From Schistosoma mansoni (Eukaryota; Platyhelminthes; Trematoda; Strigeidida; Schistosomatidae), in the NCBI RefSeq assembly GCF_000237925.1, contig NC_031502.1, forward strand, positions 16,356,434 through 16,420,433: a DNA stretch of 64,000 bases, written 5' to 3'. How positions within the stretch are numbered: position 1 is the stretch's first letter; every line of letters starts with the position of its first letter. The notes below the pieces were generated by a model. That model worked only from the letters and a program-made list of their open reading frames with translations. It ran no database searches and had not been told where the DNA came from. Positions 1 to 13,200 of this stretch are shown here, in pieces. A program made the translations under genes and the position numbers.

Positions 1-299
1 ATATGCTATATAGCTTTTTCGTCTGAAAAAGCATTTTTGAATCTAGTGTATATGTTCTCATAAGATACAGAATTTTATTCATCACTCATTGGAATTTACA
101 ATAAGATTAATTGGTACTTTGGTGACCGCATGATTTATGATTTCCTGATTGACACTGTAACAGAACCACACAGGATCTTTTTTCATCCAATAACTGTAAG
201 AGTCTCGTTCCTTTGAATTCAAAGTTCTTATTTCTTGACATTTCCCCAGTGACCACAATATATGTATCTAAGGTTGTATTGCCGTTTGGGAACTGATAC

Positions 300-395
300 A
301 AAATCACTTCGGTTATTTATTTACTTTGAAGTGGCTTTCATTACGTTTTGAAACATCAAAAATACAATTTTTCTACTCATTGGGATATAACAAAA
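300..395 (+). repeat. Degenerate hammerhead-bearing repeat copy (Penelope-type)
   Basis: The end of this stretch (about 359-391) matches, almost base for base, one arm of the palindrome at 8881-8998. Upstream lie GAAGTGGC and, further on, GAAAC, as in the hammerhead-like core of that palindrome, but worn. The rest of 1-495 shows no gene. Confidence 0.45.
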
Positions 396-495
396 GGTAT
401 ATTTATTACTTACTTTCATAAAAGTTGTGTTTGCTTTCGCCAGTGGTCTCATCGTTCTACAAAATAATGTGAATTTTTATGTTATACTTCCTTAG

Positions 496-1240
496 TTTTT
501 TGACTGTTCGTCAAATGCATCCTCACCAGGTTGTGCTGCTTCATCACCGGTTTGTCATTCAGGTGTATATGGAATTATTGAGCCTCCACAAAGTAGTTCT
601 ATCCCAACGGCACAGACACTTGCTTTGTCTGCACACCATGTCTCTTACAACCCAGATACTGTCGTTCCTCAAGGTTTCGCCACTGAAAACAGGATGCACG
701 GAAATCCATCGGCACACAGGCTTACCCATAGCCACAGTGCTCAAGATGCTGGAGGCTTCATGTTTCAGTCACTGTTTCCTTCCCCAGGTCAAGTGTTACA
801 TCGGTATGGTTCACACCTAACTCCAAATCATATTCAAATGCACCAAATTTCTCCGCCAGGCAATATATATGGTCCGTTGGTTTCAGTTCCCGTACCTTAC
901 TTTTCCCTTGGATCAACTAGTTCAAGCTCTTTGTCACATAACCCTCTAGTTTATTCAGGGCGATCCGCGTCGAACTCAGCATGTGCAAGCACAAATAATA
1001 ATCCTTCCGGTGCAAGTCCATTAGTCAGTCGAAGACCTCGTATCCCTAATAGTAATTCATGTGCATTTAGTGAATTGTGGCAACCGGGTCCTGTACCTAA
1101 TATATCCACACAAAGTTCAGCATTACCACTAACTTCAAACATCGGAATAACACAAAATCCACCAAACTGTGGTTTACGAGAGCGTGCTCCATGTAACCAT
1201 GACACATCTGCATATAATGAGTCACAGTTTTACATCACAG
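496..1240 (+). CDS. LATS1: LATS exon, Ser/Pro/Asn-rich N-terminal region
   Basis: The reading frame is open from the acceptor at about 495 (T-rich tract then TTAG) to the donor GTAAGC at 1241, phase 0 in and phase 1 out. It encodes about 248 low-complexity residues rich in Ser, Pro, Asn and His, typical of the poorly conserved LATS N-terminal half. No domain is recognisable. An in-frame stop just before 496 supports the acceptor. The ATG of the gene is not in this exon. Confidence 0.75.
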
Positions 1241-4200
1241 GTAAGCACAACTTAGGAATATCATTTTGTACCAAGTTAAATATTTTCATGATCTTATCTA
1301 ATGAGTTACTCGGTGTTCCCTCGATCTGAAGGAATTTATTTGCACTATATGTACAACCATCGTGGGTTTGTAAATCTCAAGATTCAGTTTGGTATTTTTC
1401 AAATCATATTTGTTTATTTATTTATTTATGTGAACACAAACATTAGTACAAGGGCGCACCAAATACGTATGCACCACACAGTAACAATAAGGTTGTGAAA
1501 AGATATAGAAGTTAGTGTATGGGACTGGAATAATAATAAGTGGATAAACTGTTCAGTTAGGAAAAATACAACCAGAAAGAATTCTTTTAGTCAAAGAAGT
1601 TACGTTTACCTTTATGAAGAAAGTGAATAAAAGGTACAGCAGAATCGCCACTGGCTTCTATTCTGATCCATGTTTGATAAGGTCTCTAGCTACTATGTTG
1701 TACCATCTCAAGAACCTCAACGAGGGAGTCGTGAAGGACCAACAGAAGTCAGTCCTGTACAGCCTTCTTTCATACTACGAAACCATGTCATACACTGAAC
1801 ACCTCTCCTCTTTCTCCAACCGGTCCCAGCGTCGGCAAATAATGCACGATGTGAAATTCTTTGGGATGAGACTCGTAAGACACGTCCAAGCCACCGAATT
1901 CGATGTTTCAAGATAGTGACACCAATTGAATTGTCATCCCTGTGCCCGAACACACGATGGCGAACCTCCTCATCGCTAACATGGTGTTGCCACTGGATTT
2001 CAGAAATCCTTCGAAGACAACGATGACAATCAAACACAGAAAGTTGTCTAACATCTTCAACTCGGAGAGGTCAGGTTTCACAAGCATAGAGCAAAACTGC
2101 TCTCACCGACGCGTTGTAGATCCGACCTTTTACAACCAGACCAAGATTACGATGGTACCAAAGGTGACAAAGATTGGCATAAGCCTTTCTGGTTTTCACT
2201 ATACGTAACTCGATCTTGTCGCTCACGCCACCACCACCAACACTTACTCAGCTACCTAGATACATGAAATTCTCGACTACTTCTATCTGCTCACTACCCA
2301 GAGTGAGTGCAGGTTCAAGGTCCTGCCAGTGTTGTAGAAGTACTTTGCAATTAGAAGGTGCAAGGCACATACCATACCTACGGACACTGATTGCCAACTG
2401 ATTAAGTGTGGATTGCATGCCTTGGGTATTGTCGTATAGTAAGACAATATCGTTCTCATACTCAAGGTCGAGAAGTCTTTCTCCAGGCAACAGATCGACA
2501 CCATAATTACCTGCATCCATCAGAGCCGTTTCCAAAATGTCATCGATGGCAAAGTTGAAGGAAAACGGTGAGATTGGGCAACCCTGTCTAACCCCACTTC
2601 TTAAATGGAACAACGGAGAGAGGTGGTTGTGCTCCTCACTCTGCCTGAGGTGTTAGTAATATGGAGCTTTTGGGATGTTAATAAACTTCTCAGGCACACC
2701 CTTCTTCAATAGACAATCCCAGAGAACAGTCCTGTCCAACGAATGGAAGGCCACCCTGATGATAAGAAACACTGTGACATTTGGCATGTTATAAGTATGG
2801 CGATGTAATAGGATTTGACAGAGGGTAAAAATATGATCAATATATCATTGACCAGAACGAAAACCAGCCTGCTCCTCGTGAGTCAGTCTTTCTCGGGTTT
2901 TGTTATAACTGTTATAATTTCTTCATACGAATATTCGTCAAGGTTAGAACGAATAGTTTGACAATAATTGGGCGCTGAGTATAGAGAATTCATTATATGT
3001 GAAAAAATTATATTTGAAATAGTCTCAGCGATTGAAATTTAAATAATTCCAACGTTTCGTCCAGCTAACTTGTCTGGATTTCTTCAGGGAAATAATCAAA
3101 ATCAAAATCATCAAAGAAATATATAGTGTTTTTTTTAACAATCATGTCAAAATCTCTACTACTTTAATCCAATCATATTTGGATATCGGATGGAAGTAAG
3201 AAGCGCAACAAGAAATACTTTAGTGTATTTGTAGTTTTTACATGAGGAGATTCTAGAGTCTTCTCCAAGCATCAACTAGCGCTGATTGGATAAAAATTAG
3301 CCAATCAGTGTGCACCAGCACAATCGTGCATGTAACATACTTTAATCCAATCTATGTCCCGCTAACACATCCTCTTTGAGCAGATTCGTAGGATCTGATG
3401 CTAGGGTCGAACTGCAACCGAGTGACTGGCCTGTGCTTTCGATTTGTCCATCGTCTAGGCAATAAGGAAGTTGTATCACTCTTTGCTTGCACAGAAACTG
3501 ACCTGTGTGTTTCAAAGGTGTCTAGCAGAACGTCAAGAGGCATTCGATTTCGAGTCTCGTTACTGGCTATCGAAGTTGCTTTCAATTGGTTAGCATGACG
3601 TATTCAAACTTCTGAGCCAACTGACACCTCATAAACCACATTCCCTTTCTTTCTCACGATCCGACCAGCTGTCCATGTAGGATCTTTTCCACGATAGTCC
3701 ATAGCAAGTACGTTTTGACCCACCGTGAACAATCGTCTTTGTGCCCCATGATGTCGATTGAACTGCTTCTCCATCGATACGTTTCGTTGAGGCTCAAGAG
3801 CTGGCGTCGGATGGATGACATTGAAATGTGTTCGTATTTTTCTGCCAGATAGAGCTTCTGCTGGAGAGACCCCGTTGATCGTCTGAGGGTTCGGTGTACA
3901 GCTCAAAATAAGCAGGAACCTCTCTAAGATCTCTTCGGTGGTACCCTCCCTTTTGAATTTTTTCAAAGCATTTTAAATGTACTGACAAAGCGTTGCACTT
4001 GAACATTGGATTGGGGATGGAATGGAGGTGTTCGGACATGATTGATTCCGTCTTGCCGACAAAATTCTGACAAGATAGCGGACGTAAACTGTGTTCCATT
4101 GTCGCTAACTATCAATTCTGGGACCCCGAAACGACTGAATAGTTGACGTAGTTTTTTGGCTATGCAACTTGCTGTTGGATGTTCCATGAGAAAAATTTCT

Positions 4201-7200
4201 AGCCACTTGCTGTATGCATCAACTACCAGAAGGTAAATTTGTCCATGTAGTGGACCAGCAAAGTCCAAGTGTATACGCTGCCACGGTGACTGTAGTATTG
4301 ATCATGATTGCAGCTCTGCTTTAGCTGCTCCAGTTGGGTGTCTAAATGCAGCCAGCATACATAACTTCCTGCTAGTGCTTTCATGCGATTTATTCCAGGA
4401 TGTCCTGTGTGCCCCAAATACCCTGGTACGGCTGACAGTGGAGAAAGTCTGCTCTCCCTCGCGAAATGCTCTCACATGGCCACGCCTATATAGCCTCTGG
4501 CAGGAAAGTCCTACTCACTGCCTTCTCGTGGCGGGGGTGTTGTTTACGAAATTGAGAAGACGAAAAGCGAATGTCCGGCGCTTTAACCGGGTCGGTGGAC
4601 ACGGCGAGTCCACCTAAGGGAGTTGAAAAACCCTGATTCCAAACCAATGGTGAACATGGGCTCCAGTATCCTTAGGGAACAAATGGCGTATGAATCAATC
4701 GTTGGTCACCGGCTACCATGGGTCTGCATCTCCTCATGATGCTCCACTGCTTTGTGGATCAGACCTTCAGGTCAAAGGCTCCGGGTGTGGCCTCCTAAGC
4801 AAACCACTTGCTTCAGTTTGGGCACCCTGGCAGTATCACAGCCCTCACACAAATTAAATGAGATTTGTGCGGCGCATATATATCTGGTGCCCCCTTGTAC
4901 CAATATTTATGTGTTTAAATAAATAAATAACGTTCTGAATTAGTGTACGAACGTTAAAGGAGATCAGTTTGAATGGTATACGTGGTTCCAGAAGAAGGGT
5001 TTAGAATTCGTATTTGGCGGCAGCATTCAACTTCCAACCGGTCATTGACTTGAGATCGTTTAGATAGGACAGGGTTTCACCATAAGTGGGCTGCTGTAGG
5101 TGTTGAATAAAGGAATATATAAAATAGGAATAAAGGAGTAGACAAGTGAAGCAATGTGAAATGAAATTGGGTATTAAAGACTTGTTTTGAGTATTAGTCA
5201 CGAGAATGAAAATTAAGGCGTAAATAAATTTTCTGATTATGGTCATCATTTAATTTGTATGTGGGCTAGGACAAGTGATGAAGAATAAAAAATAGGAACA
5301 AGTGTTACCAAATGTTTGTGAGTGGGATTTGTCTGAATATGTGTTGAAGTGAAAACAATTTTTCCAGTTGCAATCATCATTTGGTTCGTATGGGAGCTAG
5401 GATATTGCCCGGGCGCCCAAACCAAATAAGATGATTTTTTTTATAAGGCCACTCCACGAGTCTTTGATTTAAAGGTCTAATTCACGAGTCAGCGGAGCAA
5501 CCTTAGGAGATTCAGTCCTATGGTTGCTAGTGAACAACATTAGATTCATACGCCACTTGATCCCTCAGGATATTGGGGCCCATATGCACCATTGGTTCGG
5601 AATCGAGGTTTTTCAACTCCCCTCAGTGAATCCTCCATAGCCACCAACCCGGTTAGAGCACCGGACAATCTCTTCGTCCTCTCAATTTCGTAGACAACAC
5701 CCCTGCCGCGAGAAAGCAGTGAGTAGGACTTCTCTGACAGTGGCTGTATACTCGTGGTCATGTGATAATATTTCGAGAGAGAGAGAGAAAGCGAACTGTT
5801 CTCATCCTCTGAAACACCGCGAAATTTGGGGGGTTTCTCTATAAATCACTATTATAAATTATTGATAATTCCCGTCAAATCGGTGTGTGTCTGTCATGTT
5901 AGAAATATACTGTTATTTTATCATTATTCTTTTATGGAAATCTTACTCTACCCTGAGTAGTGACAGTACTTAGATGAATTTATCAAAGTTATAGGGAGTG
6001 GTGGGTTCGTTTTTCTACGTTGATAATTGTCTAGCATCACCAAGAAATTGATAACGCTTATATATATATATATATATATCATATTTTGTATATTAGATTA
6101 CAAACAGTTCACTGTGTTTTATGTTTTGTTTACTGTCTCGTAGAAGATAAGTGTTTTCTGCAGCCAGGTAGAATTTGCCACCATCAAGTAACCCCGATCA
6201 CTCAAAGCCCTAAAACAAAAGATATCGATGAGTCTTTATTGTCTTCAGACTCAAATGCTAGTCCCACTGGAGGATGTAAATTAGAACCGGGTAACAAAAA
6301 AGGTGCCCCGCTCCCACCACCAATTCCTCCTCGGTCGAATTTGCGAAATCAATTTGTTTCAACAACAAATACTCGTGTTAATGCTGCAGATCACATAATC
6401 TCAGCAACTGCTGTCCATCCTGTAACACCATCACACACCTACAAAAAAGAAATTGCAAGGTAAGATCAAAATTACGGTACTTGTATTTTAGAGAAACTTT
6501 AAGTTATTATTCTTCTGATCACCTGTAAAGCTCCTAATTGAAATATCATTATTGGGAATTCACGTTTTGCTAACAAATGTATGTGTCTCATGAGTCCCAT
6601 CAGATTTTCGCAACCTTATAGCCGATGTGCTAGTTTTTCATTAACATTTCTGGACACAACTTAGCCAACAAACTGCATTGCATCCTGGTTTTCCTATTCC
6701 CTTCTCTTTAAAAGCAACAAGTAGCAAAATGTCCATCATTTGATTGATGTGATAGTTTTTTGTTTAATACTGACTAAAATTAGTATTTCGTATTTTCCAC
6801 TGTTTATTAAACCAACCACTCAATTTCATATAGCTACTCGACTTATTTATTTTCCAACATGATAAAACATACTCATTATTAAATGTTTGAGCTTAATCAT
6901 CAGTGAGTTTTCTATTTCGGCTTCATATATACCTACATATATCAGCAGTTCAGTTTGCGGTTGTTAGCAAACGTATGCATCGTTATAGATTGTTAGATGG
7001 CTTCTCTACGCTTTATACTTTTCTTAAGGCACAGAGTTCCGTTTATACTAATATACCACGCGTAGTATTATCAACGATGAGCCAAGATAGCATGAATTAC
7101 TTGTGGACCTTTCTGTTTCATATGTGCTTAAAAAGTTGGTAAATGATCATGAATTTACCCTTGAAATAGTTTTGGTTCCGTGTAGCGCTAATTGAAGGTT

Positions 7201-10200
7201 TTTTCTATTTTTAAGGAGACTAGATCACCTTATACTGAAATTCTTGTAAATGCTTTTCAATTGGATCTTCATTAGGCTGTACTCTTTTATACAATAATGT
7301 TTATCTACACAATTAATGACAACTCGTTAAGGAAAAGTATATATAGAAAAAAGCCCCTCTATGCGTCAGTACAAACACTTTAGCTTTACACGCATTCGTT
7401 ACATAAGAAACTTAGTTAGATATATTGAGAGCCGAACATAAACAATCTCAGACGACGCCATAGAAGAATTGGAGTTTACTTATAAAGTGCTTACCGAAAC
7501 GCGCTCCCCGCAAAGATTTTCAAAGGACACATAAATGGTGCACAAGACGTTTTATACATCAACCCCTCAAAAGAAACCCATCTCCCTAAATTACAATTCG
7601 AGGGGGATGTACCTATTGATATCCTACGTATTACATTAGTGAAGGGGTAGTGAACGAGAACATCAGTAGGGACAATCAAATGTATTTGAACACAAAACTA
7701 CAGAATCTTTTAGTAAAATCTGAGAACTATACAGTAAATACTTCATTTACAAAATGTTAATCAATTGTTTCAGACTTGATTGTTCCTTCGTTTCCACACC
7801 AATCACTCCCTGTTCTCCTCCTATTTTCTTTGATCTTCTTGACCTGCCGCCAGGCATTTCACTTTCGATTGATGGTACATGCTACTTACATCTGTCGACA
7901 TCAGTACCACACACCACAAAGGGAGTTAAAAAGACTTTTCACAGCGAAGCTTGGTTATTTTTTAGTCTACCAGTAATGTGTACTGAAATAAAGAATAAAT
8001 AACCTAATTTCGCCTCTCTGATTCGAATCTACAAATTCAACAATAATTAAGAGAATGCAAAGGGTAGGAGGTTGTATATTACGTATCAGATATGTGTGAC
8101 TATATGCCAGTATGTCTGTAAACAACAGTAAATCGCTATCTTCTCTCGCCTGCAAAACAGTATTGTTTCATTTGTGTTAATCTAACCTACACGATGAGAA
8201 TTTCTGATATCTTCACTGTTTCATGCATTTGACACATAAATTTAGAAATAGTTTACTCTTAACTCTATAGTCATCTCAATGATAATCTCAACAACAACTT
8301 TGATTCAAATTCTCACAAAAACATTGAATTTCTATCAAGTGTGATAGAGGCATGATTTATGATTCTCAGGAGTATAAAGTCCAGATTCAAAATAACATCT
8401 ATCAGTCAAAAAGTACTGGGTAGTATGACTTTCTAGACAAGTTGACGTGATGTTACCGTCATACAGTAATTAATGGCATTTAATTCATGATTTTTTTGGT
8501 ACAAATGACATGACCTCAACTTCATTTAACTTAAAAAGCTGATCAAACACAGTCGTTCCCAAAATTTCATGACTATATTTAGCGAATTGTTTTCACCTAT
8601 TTATATCATTCTTACTATAAACTTTGGATCATACTAACCATTGGTTCGATTTGTAAAAAAGCTAATGTATAGAATACACTGGAAATATCTTATTATTATT
8701 TTTCGTTAAGCTCAGTTTACTGAATATGCTCCACTCACAAAGAAATAGAACACATGGACCACTCTATTTCGCTTGTAATTTCCTTTCGATAAGTATATTT
8801 GAACGTCGTAAGGATAGTTAGCAAATAAATATCAGACTTTTATAGGTATCAATGCCAAGGTTGGACGTTAAGCATATTTTTTGTTATATCCCAATGAATA
8901 GAAAAATTGTATTTTTAACGTTTCGTGACTTAATGATAGCCACTTCTTCTGAGTAGAAGTGGTCAAAAATACAATTTTTCTACTCATTAGGATATAACTA
9001 AATACTACATATATTATTATTAGACTTTTTGTTCATCGATACAATGAATCTATCTCTCATAGGATGAATCTTAGTTTCAGAGTTTAAGATTTTTACAAAA
9101 GTGTTGATATTCTGTACTAAACACTGAAATACCGCCATAGCTTTTCACATTAATTCACAGGGAAACTAAGATTTGACGGCGTCCTGTATACAATGATGAA
9201 CTTATTTGGAAAAAAGAGAAATCTCATTTAATGGTTATGTACGTATGTAGATGATAATTTGGATAACACTGCATATAAGCAAGTAATAATTGAATAATAG
9301 TAGCGCTGTGGCTAAATCACAACTTCAATGTATCCTGTAAAAGCAATAATGTTTTCTTCATAAGTTTCCAATGTTTTATAGTTCTTTTTATCAACTTTTT
9401 GCAGCAGACCCCAATCACTAAACACAACTGTAAATCGACAGAATTATCGGACAACGAGTAATTCAAACAAAAATGCAACAAGTCCCGTAGCTACGATTAG
9501 CTCTTCTCTTGTATTGAGTATCTCCGAGGAATCAAATAAAGTCAGTACTACAGATTCTCGTGTTCAAACTTCAGATGATAACATGCAATCGGTATTATAT
9601 ACAGCAAACGACATAAATTCACCGTCAGATACTCCTCCAAAACTACCTCCTCGTATGGTGACATCGAACAATGGCAATATCCTGATACCCAAAAAATCTC
9701 AAGTCCCTGAAAAAGTAGGTTTGCCAGTATGATAGATAAGTGTAAAGCAAATTCGATCATTGTGTATAATTAATCGTTCTTTGTTTGCTAATGTTTACAC
9801 CGGCCATATCTTTAAGTAAAAAAATCTATGATGTTTCAGGTTCACGAAGTGTAATAAATATGCATAGATCCAGATATTATTATAAAGAATTATAATTTAT
9901 GAGACACTTATATTCTTGTAATGTTATTGCTTTCTGTGACTTGAGTGGTTCAGTTGTATGGCTTTCATTATCATTCTAAGCAACATGTTCGGTATCAAAT
10001 TTAAAAAGGTGAGTTGTTACAACGCATTTTTGAGTGTTCTGTAAATTTATTTTAATGATCGAAATTGGGGTATTACCATGGACATTCGTATTCTATTTGA
10101 ATGTCTTAGTATATCAATATTTGGTTTGTAGTTTATTGATACAACCCCCTTTTTGCGGGAAACTTTTAACACTCATACCATAAATATTCAATGGGCATAT

Positions 10201-13200
10201 GAAAGCTGAATTGTGAAAATGAGGATAAGAGATAAATAACAACGACTTAATCAATCCCGATGCTAATTCTTATATGAACATCTAATTAATTTACAAAGAG
10301 ACTCATTGAAAGCTGTATAATATAGTATCTTAATTTGTGAATTAGATACCTTCCCTAACCATCGTTCATTTAGATGCAAGAGGAATTATCTGGGTAATAT
10401 AATTTTTGTTTAAATTGACTTGAAAAAGGAATCGTTTTTTCTTTTTATGTCGTGAGTTGATAAATATTGATCATTTAGTTGTAAATCCCTTTAGTGTTAA
10501 AGAGAAATAATAATACTACCAGTAAAATTTCAACTAGAATACGGTATTGTTCAGATGGATACTAGTATCTGTTTTTAACGATTTCATTATACTCCATTTT
10601 TTATGACAATCGTAGATTATCAACGGATAACTTACGTTAATAAATTTAAGTAGGTTTAGACCAATAAAACGAGTGTTTCTGCTTCTTGCATATTAGAGAC
10701 CATCAAAATCAGATTTTGGATGTCGTTCTAGTCTAACTTTTAAGTTTCCCATTTTCAGGTTGAAAAAGTTAGCACATCACATCTGAATACCCCTACAGAA
10801 CAACAACAAGATGAAATGGGAATGGATGATTTTTGTAGTCGGTCTGCTAGTCCCTTTGTAAATCAACCAATTAAAACTTATTTCTCAAATTCAACGGAAC
10901 CTGTTATTCCTGTAAAACTTAATGATGATGATACTATGGAAAAACCGACATATCCTTCAACGAAACTATCAACACAAGTCCAAGAACCTGAAATAGCAAA
11001 AGAATCTATGGATTCATCCCATGAACAGCATACATTTCGAATAGTAAAACCAGTTAATCCAGCTGTTTATCGGCGTTTTATGGAACAAAGAATGGCAGAT
11101 ATTGGTAGAATACACCGAGAACGTAAGGAAAGACGTGATCGTCTTGAATCCGAAATGTCTAAAGTTGGTTTAGATGAAAATGCTCGTGTTCAAATGCGCT
11201 GTTTACTTCGCAAGAAAGAGTCTAATCACATGAGAATGCAACGTGCTAAAATGGACCAATCAATGTTTTACAGGATAAAACACTTAGGTAAGTAGTTATT
11301 ACAGAAAAGCAGCTGTTTGGAAGTTAAATAAAATTTCCTTTTCCCCTTAACTTTATATTTTATGGTAAACAAAAATTGTTAACATATGAAAAATTAGTGC
11401 AGTTTAAAAGAGAGACTTCTCATTTATTCGAACATTATTATTGTATACATGCAAATATACCATCAAATGCTATCTTAAATCAGTTTATTCATTATCTATG
11501 AACAAACAGAACGTCTTTTGTTTAGACACAATCTAATTTTTAGATGCAACTCAAGGGTATGTTATATCCTTTTGAATTTCTTATCTATAAAATTGGTTTT
11601 AGTTTTCGTTTATTTATTGAATATTTAAAAAAATGTTCTACACCTAATGTGAATAGAAGAATTTATATACCTCGATTTTCTGTCGATGTTATTCTTATGG
11701 TAAGGGATACAGCATGTTTTCTATAAAATCTAACAGTAGTTGATCAAGTACCAAATAAAACTGGACTGATATCTGTCCTAAGTTAAAAATACTCATAAAG
11801 GCCATATTGTAAACTTTTGTAATCGAACAAATGACTGTCAGGTTACGGACTATATTTTCATTTTCACTTGTCTTGGTAAAACCTCTCACACTTAACACTT
11901 TTCAACTGCGTTTATGACTTCTTACGTTAACCGACCTGTATGTTATAATAACTATAGAAAATAAAATGTGTTATTCCCTATTCAGCAGAGGTTTAATGAC
12001 ATCTTTCTTTAAGAACCAAAAGTCTTTTAATTAAAACTATGTACATTAGTGCTGAACAAATATGTCTATAAATAAACTTCAATATGTTTTTATATGTAGT
12101 GGTTGTTAATTTTCGAAGTATGATTTATAACATGAAAGTTTAGTGTTATGACCTAGAACACTGTGTTTCCGTTCTTCAGTAGTGTTCTCGATATCACTAG
12201 CATTTAAAACATCTCCTGAGTTTCGTCATTTTACTAAAATCATGAGTTATTGATTTTTTTAGAAGAAATTCCTGTTGCCTATTCTCATCCTTTTCTGTAT
12301 AATAAAACCAATAGTCTTAATATATCATCATCAAAATAAAACGTCCAAGTAATGCAACGACGTTCAATTAATAGGAACAGTAAAGACGTAATAATTCAGT
12401 TACAAAATAAAGCCAATAAATTTTATTATAAACAGTTCTGTAGAGTTGTTTTACCTACGAAACCTGCCCATCTAGTCATCTGTTATGAGATAAACAACTC
12501 CATTACTATCTCGTATATCTTCCTACTGGACAAAACAGTTATGATGTTCAGTTGAATGGTAAAAACTCGTTACTTACACCTTTTACCCCTCATAAAGGAG
12601 CATAGGCCACTCACCAACATTCTCCATCTAACTCTGTCCTGGACAATCCTTTCCACTTGTTTCCAGTTGCTATTCAGCCTCTTCATATCTGCTTCCCATT
12701 CCCGACACAATGTGTTCTTTCATCTTCCTCTTTTTCGTTTCCCTTCAGGATTCCAATTTAGGGCTTGCTTCGTGATGCAGTTTAATGAGTTCCGCAATAT
12801 ATGTCCTACCCACTTCCAACGTTTTTTCTTAATTTCCTCCTCGGCTAGAAGTTAGTTTGTCCTCTTCCACAGTAGACTGTTACTAATGGTATCCGGCCAA
12901 CGGATATTGCGTATCTTGCGTAGACAACTGTTTATAAATACTCGTGTCTTTTTGATGATGGTTGTGGTAGTTCTCCACGTTTCAGCTCTGTACAGTAAAA
13001 CTGTGTTGACGTTCGTAGTGAAGATTCTCACTTTGAAGTTGGCTGACAGCTGCCTTGAGTTCCATATGTTCTTCAACTCTAGGAATGCTGCCCTTGCCTT
13101 ACTAATCCTCGCCTCTATGTCAGCGTCGGATCCTCCTTGTTCATTGATGGTGCTGCTCAAGTACGTGAAAGTTTCCACCTCTTCCATAGTTTCCCCTTCA

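Noticed and set aside
951-1205. Minus-strand open frame opposite the first LATS exon
   Set aside because: A shadow of the LATS exon; no motif and no splice sites.
6164-6459. CTGCAG at 6161-6163 as the acceptor for the LATS exon
   Set aside because: Good-looking site, but it gives the wrong phase with the upstream exon; the TAG at 6141-6143 fits.
7754-8002. Overlapping plus-strand open frames in a LATS intron
   Set aside because: No conserved motif, not phase-compatible with neighbouring LATS exons, and no repeat support.
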